The notes: generated from the letters alone by a model not told the origin. A stretch of 64,000 nucleotides of DNA from Rhizobacter sp. Root404 (GCF_001425865.1 NZ_LMDS01000007.1:161676-225675), one strand, 5' to 3'; shown: positions 49,491 to 58,361, numbered from the stretch's first letter. Numbers and translations: made by a program.

Positions 49491-49868
49491 TCATGGATCG
49501 ATGAGGCTGACATGCGCTGCCACCACGCGCCAGCCCTGCGGCAGGCGCACCCAGGTCTGGCTCTGGCGGCCGATCTTCGCGCTGCCCTCGCGCCGGAACT
49601 CGGTCATCGCCGTCGCCGCGTCCAGGCCGTAGGTGGTGATCACGGTGTTGACGAGTTGCCGCGCCAGGCCGGCCGCGGGCCGCGCCACGCGGAAGGCGCG
49701 GATCGCCTCGATGCCGACCAGGTTCTCGCCGATGCCGTAGCGCACGGTCCGGGCCGAATCCCAGAACAGCTCGTCGAGCACCTCGACCTTGTTGTGGACC
49801 AGCGCGTCTTCGTAGCGGGCGAACGCCGCCGTCACATCGGCGAGCACCTCGGGTCGATTGATGTCCAT
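49491..49868 (-). CDS. atzH: AtzH/HpxZ-type (DUF3225) protein
   Basis: 125 residues of the NTF2-like DUF3225 family: VLADVTAAFARYEDALVHNKVEVLDELFWDSARTVRYGIGENLVGIEAIRAFR and RQSQTWVRLPQGWRVVAAHVSL. In the cyanuric acid pathway AtzH deaminates the product of AtzEG (1,3-dicarboxyurea) to allophanate; HpxZ is its counterpart in oxalurate clusters. The ATG at 49868 overlaps the atzE stop by one base (TGATG); a GTG at 49871 is an alternative start. Operon context with atzE and atzG favours the AtzH role. Confidence 0.87.
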   Translation of the reverse strand: MDINRPEVLADVTAAFARYEDALVHNKVEVLDELFWDSARTVRYGIGENLVGIEAIRAFRVARPAAGLARQLVNTVITTYGLDAATAMTEFRREGSAKIGRQSQTWVRLPQGWRVVAAHVSLIDP

Positions 49869-51280
49869 CACAGTGCGGCCACCGGGGAGGTGGCGATGCC
49901 CGACGATTCAAGCTGGTGCGCGACGCGCAGCGCCAGGTCTTCGCGCCACGGCGCGGCGATCACCTGCACCCCGATTGGCAGCGTCGCGTGCACGCCCCAC
50001 ACCGGCACGGCGCAGACGGGCAGGCCGATGCACGAGATCGGCTGCGTCAGCAGCCCGAGGCTCGGACGCGCCGGCAGGCGCCGGCCGTTGATCTCGAGCC
50101 ACTCGGTGCCGAGCTCGGGCGCGACGCAGGGCGTGGCCGGGGCGAGCAGCACGTCGACCTCCTCGAACAGCTCGGCCGCGCGCAGCGCGAACCAGCGCCG
50201 CACCCGCTGCGCCTGCTGCACCCACGCGGCGGGCAGCAACGCGCCGGCGAGGAAGCGGTCGCGCGACAGCGGCTCGAAGTCCGCGGCACGGGTGCGCAGG
50301 TCGGCCAGGTGCAGCGCGGCGCCTTCGGCATTGCTGATCAGGAACGCCGCGGCGCGCGCCCGCGCGACCTCGGGAAGCTCCACGCTGCGGGTCGCGTCGA
50401 GCGCCTGCGCGACCCGCGCGACGGCGGCGCGCGCGTCGGCGTCGGCGAAGTCCGCGAAGTAGCCGTCCAGCGTCGCGATGCGCAGCCCGCGCGTGCCGAG
50501 CGCGAGCGCCTGCACGGTCGGCTCCACTGCGCGCTCGACGCAGCCCGGATCGTGCGCATCGAAGCCTTGCAGCGCGTCGTACGCGAGCGCCAGATCGCGC
50601 GTGCTGCGCGCGAACGGGCCGAGGTGGTCGAGGCTCGCGACGAACGGGTAGCTGCCGTGGCGCGGCAGGCGGCCGTAGGTCGGCTTCAGCCCGAAGGTGC
50701 CGCACAGCGACGACGGCACGCGGATCGAGCCGTTGGTGTCGGAGCCGAGCGTGAGCGGCACCTGTCCGGCCGCGATCGCGGCGGCCGAGCCGCCCGATGA
50801 GCCGCCCGCCGTGCGACCCAGGTCGTGCGGGTTGTGGCACGGGCCCTCGTGGCTGTTCTCGGTCGTGAAACCGTAGGCGTACTCGTCCATGTTGAGCGCG
50901 CCGACCAGCACCGCGCCAGCGGCCTGCAGGCGCGCCACCAGCGCACCGTCGTGCGCCGCGGGCGGCCGGCCGCGTTCGATCTTCGAGCCGGCGAGCGTGG
51001 TCAGGCCCGCGACGTCGAACAGGTTCTTGACCGCGAACGGCACGCCGAGCAGCGGCAGCGACTGCACCGTCGTGTCGCCGACCGCGAGCCGCGCATCGAG
51101 CGCCGCGGCGGCCTGCATCGCACGCTGCGCCGTCACGTCGGTGAAGGCGTTGACGCGCTCGTCGGTCGCGCAGATGCGCATCAGGCTCGCCTGCACCAGC
51201 GCGGTCGCCGTCACCGCGCCGCTGCGCACGGCGTCGGCCATCGCGGCGGCGCTGCCGCGCAGCAGGGCCTCGCCGCTCAT
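49868..51280 (-). CDS. atzE: AtzE-type amidase (1-carboxybiuret hydrolase catalytic subunit)
   Basis: 470-residue amidase-signature enzyme with the triad Lys85 (PFAVKNLFDVAG), Ser161 (TAGGSSGGS) and Ser185 (LGSDTNGSIRVPSS). LNMDEYAYGFTTENSHEG is characteristic of the AtzE/HpxX subgroup that works with a GatC-like small subunit. That subunit, AtzG, is encoded immediately upstream with a four-base overlap (ATGA). The expected reaction is hydrolysis of 1-carboxybiuret to 1,3-dicarboxyurea and ammonia; oxalurate amidohydrolysis is the alternative reading of this family. Confidence 0.88.
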   Translation of the reverse strand: MSGEALLRGSAAAMADAVRSGAVTATALVQASLMRICATDERVNAFTDVTAQRAMQAAAALDARLAVGDTTVQSLPLLGVPFAVKNLFDVAGLTTLAGSKIERGRPPAAHDGALVARLQAAGAVLVGALNMDEYAYGFTTENSHEGPCHNPHDLGRTAGGSSGGSAAAIAAGQVPLTLGSDTNGSIRVPSSLCGTFGLKPTYGRLPRHGSYPFVASLDHLGPFARSTRDLALAYDALQGFDAHDPGCVERAVEPTVQALALGTRGLRIATLDGYFADFADADARAAVARVAQALDATRSVELPEVARARAAAFLISNAEGAALHLADLRTRAADFEPLSRDRFLAGALLPAAWVQQAQRVRRWFALRAAELFEEVDVLLAPATPCVAPELGTEWLEINGRRLPARPSLGLLTQPISCIGLPVCAVPVWGVHATLPIGVQVIAAPWREDLALRVAHQLESSGIATSPVAAL

Positions 51281-51483
51281 GCCTGACCGCCGCGCGGGGC
51301 GATCGGCACGAAGGCCTCGGCCGGATCGTCGGTGACCTGCAGCGGGTGCGCCCCGACCAGCTCGGCCATGCCGGCCGCGAGCGCGAAGTAGTTCAGCACG
51401 CCGGGCCGGTGCTCGGCCGCGATCGGCAGGGCCAATGCGGCAGCCGCCGCGTCCACGTAGTGTTCGATCTGCGCTGGGGTCAT
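51277..51483 (-). CDS. atzG: AtzG-type small subunit (DUF4089)
   Basis: 68 residues, within the size of AtzG. MTPAQIEHYVDAAAAALALPIAAEHRPGVLNYF is the DUF4089 pattern, a short GatC-like helix pair that wraps around and stabilises AtzE. It is coupled to atzE by an ATGA overlap. The long spacer before it (to atzF, 199 bases) could contain a secondary promoter, but no clear one was seen. Confidence 0.88.
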   Translation of the reverse strand: MTPAQIEHYVDAAAAALALPIAAEHRPGVLNYFALAAGMAELVGAHPLQVTDDPAEAFVPIAPRGGQA

Positions 51484-51682
51484 CGGGCAGGGCGCCTTTC
51501 AATGTCAGGCCGGGTTCGTTCGCCGCCCCGAAACCCTGTCCGGACAGCGTGGCGACGGTTCGCGGTCGCGCTTCATCGTATTGCAAGATCTCGGCCACCC
51601 GGAGCCCGTTGGGTCGGCAGGCGCGCCTGGTCGGCCAGGACCCTTGCAGAGCCGCGGCTCGACCGACGCGGACGAAGGCGGA

Positions 51683-53518
51683 TCAGACCGGCATGCCGGC
51701 CGCGACGAACGCCCGCCAGCCGCCGAACGCGGTGACGTCGCGCGCCGCGGCGAGCGCGTGCGCCTCGCAGACGAAGCCGTGCACCTGGCGGCCATCGGCG
51801 AGTCCGAGCGACCCGAGGCCGAGCGGCGGCGGGATCAGCGCGAGGAAGGAGCCGACCGCGGCCACGGGCATGTCCCAGACCTCGACCGCGATCGCGGCGC
51901 CGCCTTCGGCCACGCGCAGCAGGCCGGGCTTGGGCGGCACCGTGCCCGGCAGCGCGAACAGGCGGTAGTGGGGCGCGGTGAACGTGGTGTCGCGCAGCGT
52001 CGCGCCACGCTCGGTCAGCTGGCCGTTCAGCGGCAGCCCGCTGAGGTGCGCGCCGACGACCGCGATCGGCAGCGTCGGCGCGCTGGCGGGCCACGCGCCC
52101 GGCGCGTCCACCGAGGCCGCCCCCAGTGCCAGCGCGCGGCCGGTCGCGCCGAGCGGTCCGGCAAGCGCCGCCTCCCAGGTCTGGCCGAAGCGCGCAAGTG
52201 CGGCATCGGCCGCGCCGGGCGCGATGAACGTGACGCCGAACGGCAGCCCGCCGGTGGTGAATCCCGATGGCAGCGCGAGCGCGCACCAGCCGAGCAGGTT
52301 GACGAAGTTCGTGTACGTGCCGAGCAGTGCGTTGGTGCCGAGCGGGTCGGCATCGACGTCGGCATGGGTCGGGTGGGTCGGCGCGGTCGGCACCATCAAC
52401 AGGTCGAGGTCGGCCCACAGCGCCGCGGTGTCGCGCTGGGCCTCGCGCAGCGTGTACTGGGCGCGGAATGCGTCGGTTGCGCTGAAAGCGTCCGCGACCT
52501 CGATCACGCGGCGCACGACCGGGTCGAGGGCCTGCGGATCGCGCTCGAGCAGCGCCTGAACCACGGCGTGGCGCTCGGCCACCCACGGACCGCCGTAGAG
52601 CAGCCGCGCGACGGCGAACAGGGGCGCGAAGTCCAGCGGCACCAGGGTGTGGCCGAGCGCGGCGGCCCGCGCCTTCGCCTGCTCGAAGCAGGCGGCGTAC
52701 CCGAGATCGCCGTGGAACAGCGGCGTGGCCGGCACGCCGATGCGCAGCGCGGGCTTCCACTGCGCCGCGCCGGTGCGGAACGCGCTGTAGGCGTCGGCGG
52801 CATCGGGGCCTTCCATCACCGCGAGCACCGCGGCGGCATCGGCGACCTCCAGCGCAAGCACCGAGATGCAGTCGATGCTGCGGCACGCCGGCACGACGCC
52901 CGCGTTGCTCACCCGCCCCGGCGTCGGCTTCAGGCCGACCAGGTTGTTGAAGCCGGCGGGCACCCGGCCGGAGCCGGCGGTGTCGGTGCCGAGCGCGAAG
53001 GCCACGTCGCCACGCGCCACCGCCACGGCCGAGCCCGAACTCGAGCCGCCGCTGATGCGCTCGGGCGCGAAGGCGCTGCTCGGACGGCCGTACGGCGAGC
53101 GCGCGCCGACCAGGCCGGTCGCGAACTGGTCGAGGTTGGTCTTGCCCATACACACGGCGCCGGCCGCGATCAGCCGGGCGACCGCCTGCGCATGCGCCAG
53201 CGGGGTCCGTGCATAGGCGGGGCAGGCCGCGGTGGTGGGCAGGCCGGCCACGTCGATGTTGTCCTTGACCGCGAACGGCACGCCGAACAGCGGCATCGCG
53301 CGCAGCGCGGCGGCGCGGTCGGCATGGCGCGCGGCGCGGACCTCGAGCGCGGCAACGGCGGCGTCGATGGCGGCGGCGCTGGCGCGCGTGATCCACAGCT
53401 CCGGCGGGCTCGCGGCGGCCAGGCGCTGCTGCAGGGCGCCGAGCAGCGCGCGCGGCGCGGCGCCGTCACGGTAGGCGCGGCGCCAGTCGGCCAGGGTGAG
53501 GAGCGAAGTCGGGTTCAT
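51683..53518 (-). CDS. atzF: Allophanate hydrolase (AtzF type)
   Basis: 611 residues: an N-terminal amidase domain (about 1-450) and the C-terminal domain (about 470-600; VGAHLSGLPLNGQLTERGA, HYRLFALPGTVPPKPGLLRV) typical of allophanate hydrolases. Lys85, Ser159 and Ser183 form the triad with the same spacing as AtzF of Pseudomonas ADP. It cleaves allophanate to ammonia and carbon dioxide, the common end of the biuret and cyanuric acid routes. No biotin-dependent urea carboxylase gene adjoins it, so allophanate is expected to come from BiuH and AtzEGH. An operator-like palindrome sits 21-32 bases upstream of the ATG. Confidence 0.93.
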   Translation of the reverse strand: MNPTSLLTLADWRRAYRDGAAPRALLGALQQRLAAASPPELWITRASAAAIDAAVAALEVRAARHADRAAALRAMPLFGVPFAVKDNIDVAGLPTTAACPAYARTPLAHAQAVARLIAAGAVCMGKTNLDQFATGLVGARSPYGRPSSAFAPERISGGSSSGSAVAVARGDVAFALGTDTAGSGRVPAGFNNLVGLKPTPGRVSNAGVVPACRSIDCISVLALEVADAAAVLAVMEGPDAADAYSAFRTGAAQWKPALRIGVPATPLFHGDLGYAACFEQAKARAAALGHTLVPLDFAPLFAVARLLYGGPWVAERHAVVQALLERDPQALDPVVRRVIEVADAFSATDAFRAQYTLREAQRDTAALWADLDLLMVPTAPTHPTHADVDADPLGTNALLGTYTNFVNLLGWCALALPSGFTTGGLPFGVTFIAPGAADAALARFGQTWEAALAGPLGATGRALALGAASVDAPGAWPASAPTLPIAVVGAHLSGLPLNGQLTERGATLRDTTFTAPHYRLFALPGTVPPKPGLLRVAEGGAAIAVEVWDMPVAAVGSFLALIPPPLGLGSLGLADGRQVHGFVCEAHALAAARDVTAFGGWRAFVAAGMPV

Positions 53519-53538
53519 GCAGCGAAATGGTGCACTCG

Positions 53539-53550
53539 TTGGTATACCAA
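53539..53550. promoter_or_regulatory. Probable GntR operator, atzF-G-E-H-gntR operon
   Basis: A second perfect copy of TTGGTATACCAA. Here it is nested in a wider palindrome: TGCACT (53531-53536) and AGTGCA (53553-53558) flank it symmetrically. It lies so close to the atzF start codon (21 bases) that bound protein would block transcription initiation or elongation. Confidence 0.78.
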
Positions 53551-53592
53551 AAAGTGCACAGCATGAAGCGTGCCCGCGAATCGGCCCTGCGC

Positions 53593-54600
53593 TCAGGTCA
53601 ACGCGACGACTTCGATCCAGTTGGGGTTGCGGCCGGCCGCGCAGGTGCTGCGCAGTGCCAGCGCGCCGCGGCGCGCGTCGATCGTGTAGACCGCGAGCCG
53701 GTCGGACTGCTGGCCGGCGGCGATCAGGAACGCCCCATCGGGCGTGATCGCGAAGCCGCGCGGTTGGGCCTCGGTCGGCACGTGACCGAGCGGCGCGAGC
53801 TGTCCGTTCTCGGGATCGACCCGGAACGCGGCGAGCGTGCTGGAGCGGCGCTCGCTGACGTAGAGGAAGCGGCCGTCGGGGCCGAGGTGCAGGTCCGCGG
53901 CCCAGGGCGCGCCGTCGACACCGGGCGGCAGCGACGCCACCGTCTGCACGGTGCGCAGCGTGCCGGCCGCGGCGTCGAAGGCCAGCACGTCGATCATCGC
54001 GTCGAGCTCGTTGAGGAGGTAGACGAAGCGCCCGGCCGGGTCGAACGCGAAGTGACGCGGGCTCGCGCCGGCATGCGGCGTGAACAGCGGCGGATCGTTC
54101 GGCGTCAGCCGGCCGGTGGCGGCGTCGAAGCGCAGTTGCATCACGTGGCCGCCGCCCAGGCAGGTCGCGAACACGAACCGGTTCGACGGGTCCGCCCCGA
54201 TCGCGTGCGCATGCGGCGCGGTCGCGATCGCCTGCTGCGCGGGTTGCGCGACGCCATCGGCCCCGATCGGGCTCACCGCGATCAGGTTGCCCCCGTACGA
54301 CGCGCTGAACAGCCAGCGACCGCTGCGGTCGGTCGCGATGTTCGCCATGCTGTGCGGCAGCGGCGCGGCGCCGAGCGCGGCGAGCTCGCCGCTGCGCGGG
54401 TCGATCGCAAAGCTCAGGACCTCGAGCGGATCGGAGCGGCGCGCGGCGTAGAGGAAGCGCCTGTCCGGGCTCAGCGCCATCGGCATCACCTGCCCGCCGA
54501 CCGCGACGGCCCGGACCGGCGCGAGCTCTCCGCGCGCGGCGTCCAGCCGGTAGACGCCGATCTCGCCGCTGTCGGCGTTCGAGACGTAGACCGCGATCAC
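53593..54600 (-). CDS. Beta-propeller lactonase (YbhE/6-phosphogluconolactonase family)
   Basis: 335 residues beginning at a GTG that overlaps the dctM stop (GTGA). Repeated propeller motifs are visible: VYVSNADSGEIGVYRLD, ALSPDRRFLYAARR, HAIGADPSNRFVFATCLGGG, RHFAFDPAGRFVYLLNELD and LHLGPDGRFLYVSERRSSTL. Family members hydrolyse sugar lactones. In this operon with uronate dehydrogenase the natural substrate would be glucaro- or galactarolactone rather than 6-phosphogluconolactone. The C-terminus GRNPNWIEVV is typical of the family. Confidence 0.85.
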   Translation of the reverse strand: MIAVYVSNADSGEIGVYRLDAARGELAPVRAVAVGGQVMPMALSPDRRFLYAARRSDPLEVLSFAIDPRSGELAALGAAPLPHSMANIATDRSGRWLFSASYGGNLIAVSPIGADGVAQPAQQAIATAPHAHAIGADPSNRFVFATCLGGGHVMQLRFDAATGRLTPNDPPLFTPHAGASPRHFAFDPAGRFVYLLNELDAMIDVLAFDAAAGTLRTVQTVASLPPGVDGAPWAADLHLGPDGRFLYVSERRSSTLAAFRVDPENGQLAPLGHVPTEAQPRGFAITPDGAFLIAAGQQSDRLAVYTIDARRGALALRSTCAAGRNPNWIEVVALT

Positions 54601-55880
54601 TTCAGCAACAGGTTCGGCAGCCACAGCGAGAACGCCGGCACATAGGTGACGAGCATCAACGCGAAGATCAGCGCGCCGTAGAACGGCCAGATCGTGCGCA
54701 TCACGGTGCCGACCGAGACGCCGCCGATCGCGCAGCCGACGAACTGCGTCGTGCCCACCGGCGGCGTATTCAGCCCGAGCGCGCAGTTGATCAGCATCAC
54801 CATGCCGAACTGGATCTCGCTCATACCGTACTTCATGCAGATCGGCAGGAAGATCGGCGTGCAGACCAGGATGGTCGCGGCCATGTCCAGGAAGGTGCCG
54901 AGGATGAACAGGATGATGTTGACCAGCAGGAAGATCATCCACGGCGACGAGGTCATGCTCGACAGCAGCTTGCCGGTCAGGTCCGGCACCTCGTACAGGC
55001 TGATGATGTAGCCGAACGCGGCCGAGATGCCGATCAGCAGCAGCACGACGCCCGTCGTCTTCACGGCCTTGGCGGCGGCCTTCAGGAACTGCTCCCAGCG
55101 CAGCGTGCGGTAGATCACCACGCACAGGAACAGCGCGTACAGCACCGCAACCGCGGCCGATTCGGTGGCCGTGAACACCCCCGACAGGATGCCGCCGAGG
55201 ATCAGCACCACCACGAACAGCCCCGGCAGCGAGGCCGCGAAGCTGCGCGCCACGATCGCCCAGCCCGGGAAGGTGCCGGCCGGGTAGCCGCGGTGCACCG
55301 CGACGAAGTACGCGGCCGCGAGGTTGCAGACCGTCAGTAGCAGCGCCGGCATCAGGCCGGCCGCGATCAGCATCGCGATCGAGACCTTGCCGCCCGCAGC
55401 CAGCGTGTAGATGATCATGTTGTGGCTGGTCGGCATCAGCGCGCCGACGAGCGCGGCGTGCGTCGTCACGTTCACCGCATAGTCGGCGTCGTAGCCTTCC
55501 TTCTTCATCATCGGGATCATCACGGCGCCCATCGCCGAGACATCCGCCACCGGCGAGCCGGAGACGCCGCCAAACAGCGTGCAGGCGACGACGTTGCTCA
55601 TGCCCAGGCCGCCGCGCACATGGCCGACGATGCTCTTCGCGAAGTCGACGATCTTGTCGGCGATGCCGCCGTACATCATCAACTCGCCGGCGAAGATGAA
55701 GAACGGGATCGCGAGGAACGAGAACACGTTCATGCCCGAGGTCATCTGCTGGAAGATGACCGCCATCGGCAGGCCTTCGTACAGGATGGTCGCCAGCGCC
55801 GACAGGCCGATCGCGAACGCGACCGGCACGCCGAGGACCAGCAGCCCGAAGAAGCTGATGCAGAGAATCGTCAGTGCCAT
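54597..55880 (-). CDS. dctM: TRAP transporter large permease subunit
   Basis: 427 residues with about twelve hydrophobic segments and the TRAP DctM hallmarks: PFFIFAGELMMYGGIADKIVDFA, GGVSGSPVADVSAMGAVMIPMM and GLNTPPVGTTQFVG. It carries solute with sodium or proton flux across the inner membrane. It overlaps dctQ by 10 bases. By context it imports a hexuronate or aldarate. Confidence 0.95.
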   Translation of the reverse strand: MALTILCISFFGLLVLGVPVAFAIGLSALATILYEGLPMAVIFQQMTSGMNVFSFLAIPFFIFAGELMMYGGIADKIVDFAKSIVGHVRGGLGMSNVVACTLFGGVSGSPVADVSAMGAVMIPMMKKEGYDADYAVNVTTHAALVGALMPTSHNMIIYTLAAGGKVSIAMLIAAGLMPALLLTVCNLAAAYFVAVHRGYPAGTFPGWAIVARSFAASLPGLFVVVLILGGILSGVFTATESAAVAVLYALFLCVVIYRTLRWEQFLKAAAKAVKTTGVVLLLIGISAAFGYIISLYEVPDLTGKLLSSMTSSPWMIFLLVNIILFILGTFLDMAATILVCTPIFLPICMKYGMSEIQFGMVMLINCALGLNTPPVGTTQFVGCAIGGVSVGTVMRTIWPFYGALIFALMLVTYVPAFSLWLPNLLLK

Positions 55881-56359
55881 GCGGGCTTCACCTCTTCACC
55901 CCGGCGCAGCGCGACGATGTGTTCGATCGAGAACAGGATGATCAGGACGCCGGCGATCACCATCGGCACGTAGCGCCACGATTCCGAGACGCCCAGCGTC
56001 GGGATCTTGTAGCCCTGCACCGACTGGAACATCAGCGCGCAGTTCCACGCGAGCAGTGCACCGAACGCCATCGTCAGCAGGTGCACGAGGATCTCGAGCG
56101 GCTGCTTCAGGCGCTCGGGCAGCACCGGCCCGAGGAGTTCCATGCCGATGTGGCCGGCGTCGCGCACGCCGACCGCGCAGCCGAGCATCGTCACGTACAG
56201 CACCAGCAGCAGCGCCAGGCTCTCGGCCCAGGTCGGCGTGTTGTTCAGCACGTAGCGGCCGAACACCTGGTACGAGACGCAGGCGATGATCAGCACCAGG
56301 CCGAGCACGCCGAGCTGCAGCGCGACGCGCGCAATGCGCGCGCATACGGTCGTGAGCAT
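55871..56359 (-). CDS. dctQ: TRAP transporter small permease subunit
   Basis: 162 residues with four hydrophobic helices. ACVSYQVFGRYVLNNTPTWAESLALLLVLYVTMLGCAVGVRDAGHIGMELLG is the DctQ signature region. It forms the membrane complex with DctM; the two genes overlap. It follows dctP by nine bases. Confidence 0.94.
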   Translation of the reverse strand: MLTTVCARIARVALQLGVLGLVLIIACVSYQVFGRYVLNNTPTWAESLALLLVLYVTMLGCAVGVRDAGHIGMELLGPVLPERLKQPLEILVHLLTMAFGALLAWNCALMFQSVQGYKIPTLGVSESWRYVPMVIAGVLIILFSIEHIVALRRGEEVKPAWH

Positions 56360-56368
56360 CGCGCGCTC

Positions 56369-57334
56369 CTACTTGGTCTCTTGGATGCGCTTGATCATGT
56401 CCTTGAGCTTCGGGTCGGTGATGAACTTGTCGTAGACCGGCTTCATCGCGGCCTGGAAGGCCGGCTTGTCGACCTCGTTGATCTGCGCGCCCGCGGCCTT
56501 GACGACGGCGAGCGATTTCTCCTCGCGCTCGTCCCAGAGCTTGCGCATGTAGGGCACCGATTCCTTGGCGGCCTGGCGGATGTTCTTCTGGTCCTCCGGC
56601 GTCAGCGTGTCCCAGACCTTCTTCGAGAACAGCAGCATCTCGGGCGCCATCGAGTGCTCGGTCTTGGCGTAGAACTTCGCGACCTCGAAGTGTCGCGAGC
56701 TCTCGTACGACGGGTAGTTGTTCTCGGCGGCGTCGACCAGACCGGTCTTCAGGCCGGTGTAGACCTCGCCGAACGGCATCGGCGTGGCGTTGGCGCCCAT
56801 CGCCTCGAGCAGCGCGACCCACAGGTCCGACTGCTGCACGCGGACCTTCAGGCCCTTCATGTCGGCGAGCGACTTGACCGGCTTCTTGACGGTGTACATC
56901 GAACGCGAGCCGCTGTCGTAGAACGCCAGGCCGATGAAGCCCTGGGCCTCGCAGCTCTTCAGGATCTCCTCGCCGACGGGTCCGTCGAGCACGTGGCGCA
57001 TGTGTTCCTTGGAGTGGAACAGGAACGGCATCGTCGGCACGACGGTCGTCGGGCAGATGTTGTTCATCGGCGCGATGTTCACGCGCGTCATCGCGACGGC
57101 GCCGATCTTGGCCTGCTCGATCGTGTCCTTCTCGGCACCGAGCGCGCTGTTGTTGAACACCTTCACGCTGTGCTTGCCGCCGCTGAGCTTGTTGAGCACC
57201 GTGCCCATGTACTTGACGGCGTCGACGGTGGGGTAGCCGTCGGGGTGGATGTCGGTCGAGCGGAAGTCGGTCGCATGGGCGGTGAAGCCGGCGGCGGCGA
57301 GGCCGGCGGCGAGCAGGGTGCGGGTCAAAGTCAT
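56369..57334 (-). CDS. dctP: TRAP transporter substrate-binding protein
   Basis: 321 residues with a signal peptide (cleavage near TAHA-TD). The mature part is a DctP-type binding protein with the conserved substrate-carboxylate Arg in MKGLKVRVQQSDLW and the GLVDAAENNYPSYES block common in uronate-binding members of the family. Following uronate dehydrogenase in the operon, it most likely binds glucuronate or galacturonate. Confidence 0.93.
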   Translation of the reverse strand: MTLTRTLLAAGLAAAGFTAHATDFRSTDIHPDGYPTVDAVKYMGTVLNKLSGGKHSVKVFNNSALGAEKDTIEQAKIGAVAMTRVNIAPMNNICPTTVVPTMPFLFHSKEHMRHVLDGPVGEEILKSCEAQGFIGLAFYDSGSRSMYTVKKPVKSLADMKGLKVRVQQSDLWVALLEAMGANATPMPFGEVYTGLKTGLVDAAENNYPSYESSRHFEVAKFYAKTEHSMAPEMLLFSKKVWDTLTPEDQKNIRQAAKESVPYMRKLWDEREEKSLAVVKAAGAQINEVDKPAFQAAMKPVYDKFITDPKLKDMIKRIQETK

Positions 57335-57383
57335 GAGGTCTCCTGGGGCGTTGTTGTTGGTGTGTGGGAAGGTCGCGGGCCGG

Positions 57384-58205
57384 TCAGTCGAACGGCCCCT
57401 TGATGCAGAAGCCGCCGCCCTGGTACCTGGCGACCGGGTCGGTCGGGTCGATGCGCGGCTGGCGCGCCTCGCGGTCGGCGCGGAACGGCTCGGAGCTGTC
57501 TTGCGGGCGATAGCCGATGTGGCGCGCCGGGGTGTTGTCCCACCAGGTCGTCGCGTTGTCGCTCATGCCGTAGATGACGCTGTGGCCAACGACCGGGGCG
57601 GACAGGCTCGCGACGACCAGGCGTTCGAGGTCGTCGAAGCTCATCCAGGTCGCGAGCATGCGGCGATCCACCGGCTCGGGGAACGACGAACCGATGCGCA
57701 GGCTGACCGTCTCGATGCCGTAGCGGTCGAAGTAGAACTGCGCCATGTTCTCGCCGAAGGCCTTGCTGATGCCGTAGTAGCCGTCGGGGCGCATCGGCAT
57801 CGTGGCGTCGATGACCTCGTCCTGGCGGTAGAAACCGGTCACGTGGTTGGAGCTCGCGAACACGATGCGCCGCACTTTGTGCTTGCGCGCCGCTTCGTAG
57901 AGGTTGTAGACGCCGACGATGTTGGCCTGCAGGATCGGGCCGAACGGCCCCTCGACCGAGACGCCGCCGAGGTGCACGACCGCGTCGATGCCGTCGAGCA
58001 GCGCATGCACCGCGTCGGCCTGCTCGAGCGCGGCGGGCATCAGTTCCTCGCCCGGCGCGGCGGCGCCGAGGTCGGCGATGTCACTGACGCGCAGGACGCC
58101 ACAATGCGCCTTCAGGCGCGGCCGGAGTTCGCGGCCCAGGCCACCGGCGGCGCCGGTCAGCAGCAGGCGGGCGTACAGCGGGGCGATGGAGGCGGCAGCG
58201 GTCAT
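57384..58205 (-). CDS. udh: NAD-dependent uronate dehydrogenase
   Basis: 273 residues, extended SDR fold. It oxidises D-glucuronate or D-galacturonate to the aldaro-lactone. Nucleotide loop LLTGAAGGLGREL, VVHLGGVSVEGPF, FASSNHVTGFY and the catalytic Y-x3-K in YYGISKAFGENMAQFY are all seen and are characteristic of Udh. The chosen start is Met 58205. It is first in an operon with dctPQM and the lactonase. An operator-like element (58285-58297) lies about 80 bases upstream. Confidence 0.92.
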   Translation of the reverse strand: MTAAASIAPLYARLLLTGAAGGLGRELRPRLKAHCGVLRVSDIADLGAAAPGEELMPAALEQADAVHALLDGIDAVVHLGGVSVEGPFGPILQANIVGVYNLYEAARKHKVRRIVFASSNHVTGFYRQDEVIDATMPMRPDGYYGISKAFGENMAQFYFDRYGIETVSLRIGSSFPEPVDRRMLATWMSFDDLERLVVASLSAPVVGHSVIYGMSDNATTWWDNTPARHIGYRPQDSSEPFRADREARQPRIDPTDPVARYQGGGFCIKGPFD

Positions 58206-58284
58206 GAGCGGCGATCGATTTGGAAGGGTTGCCACGGATTGTTTTTGTCGGCTGTCCTGCAGAATGTGGAGCAGCATGTCATCG

Positions 58285-58297
58285 GTTGTCGTACAAC
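58285..58297. promoter_or_regulatory. Probable GntR operator between udh and gntR
   Basis: GTTGTCGTACAAC, a five-base inverted repeat with a three-base centre. Read on the minus strand with flanks it is TAGTTGTACGACAAC, matching the site at 59141-59155 in 14 of 15 bases. It lies between the divergent udh operon and the GntR gene, so it could control both. Confidence 0.72.
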
Positions 58298-58361
58298 TAG
58301 ATGGTAGCCACCCTCCTTTTCCTGTCAATGCCGCCCCATCGGGGTTTGTACTGAACGATCG

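Noticed and set aside
54597..54600. Possible frameshift or fusion between dctM and the lactonase gene
   Set aside because: The GTGA overlap is ordinary translational coupling; both proteins are complete.
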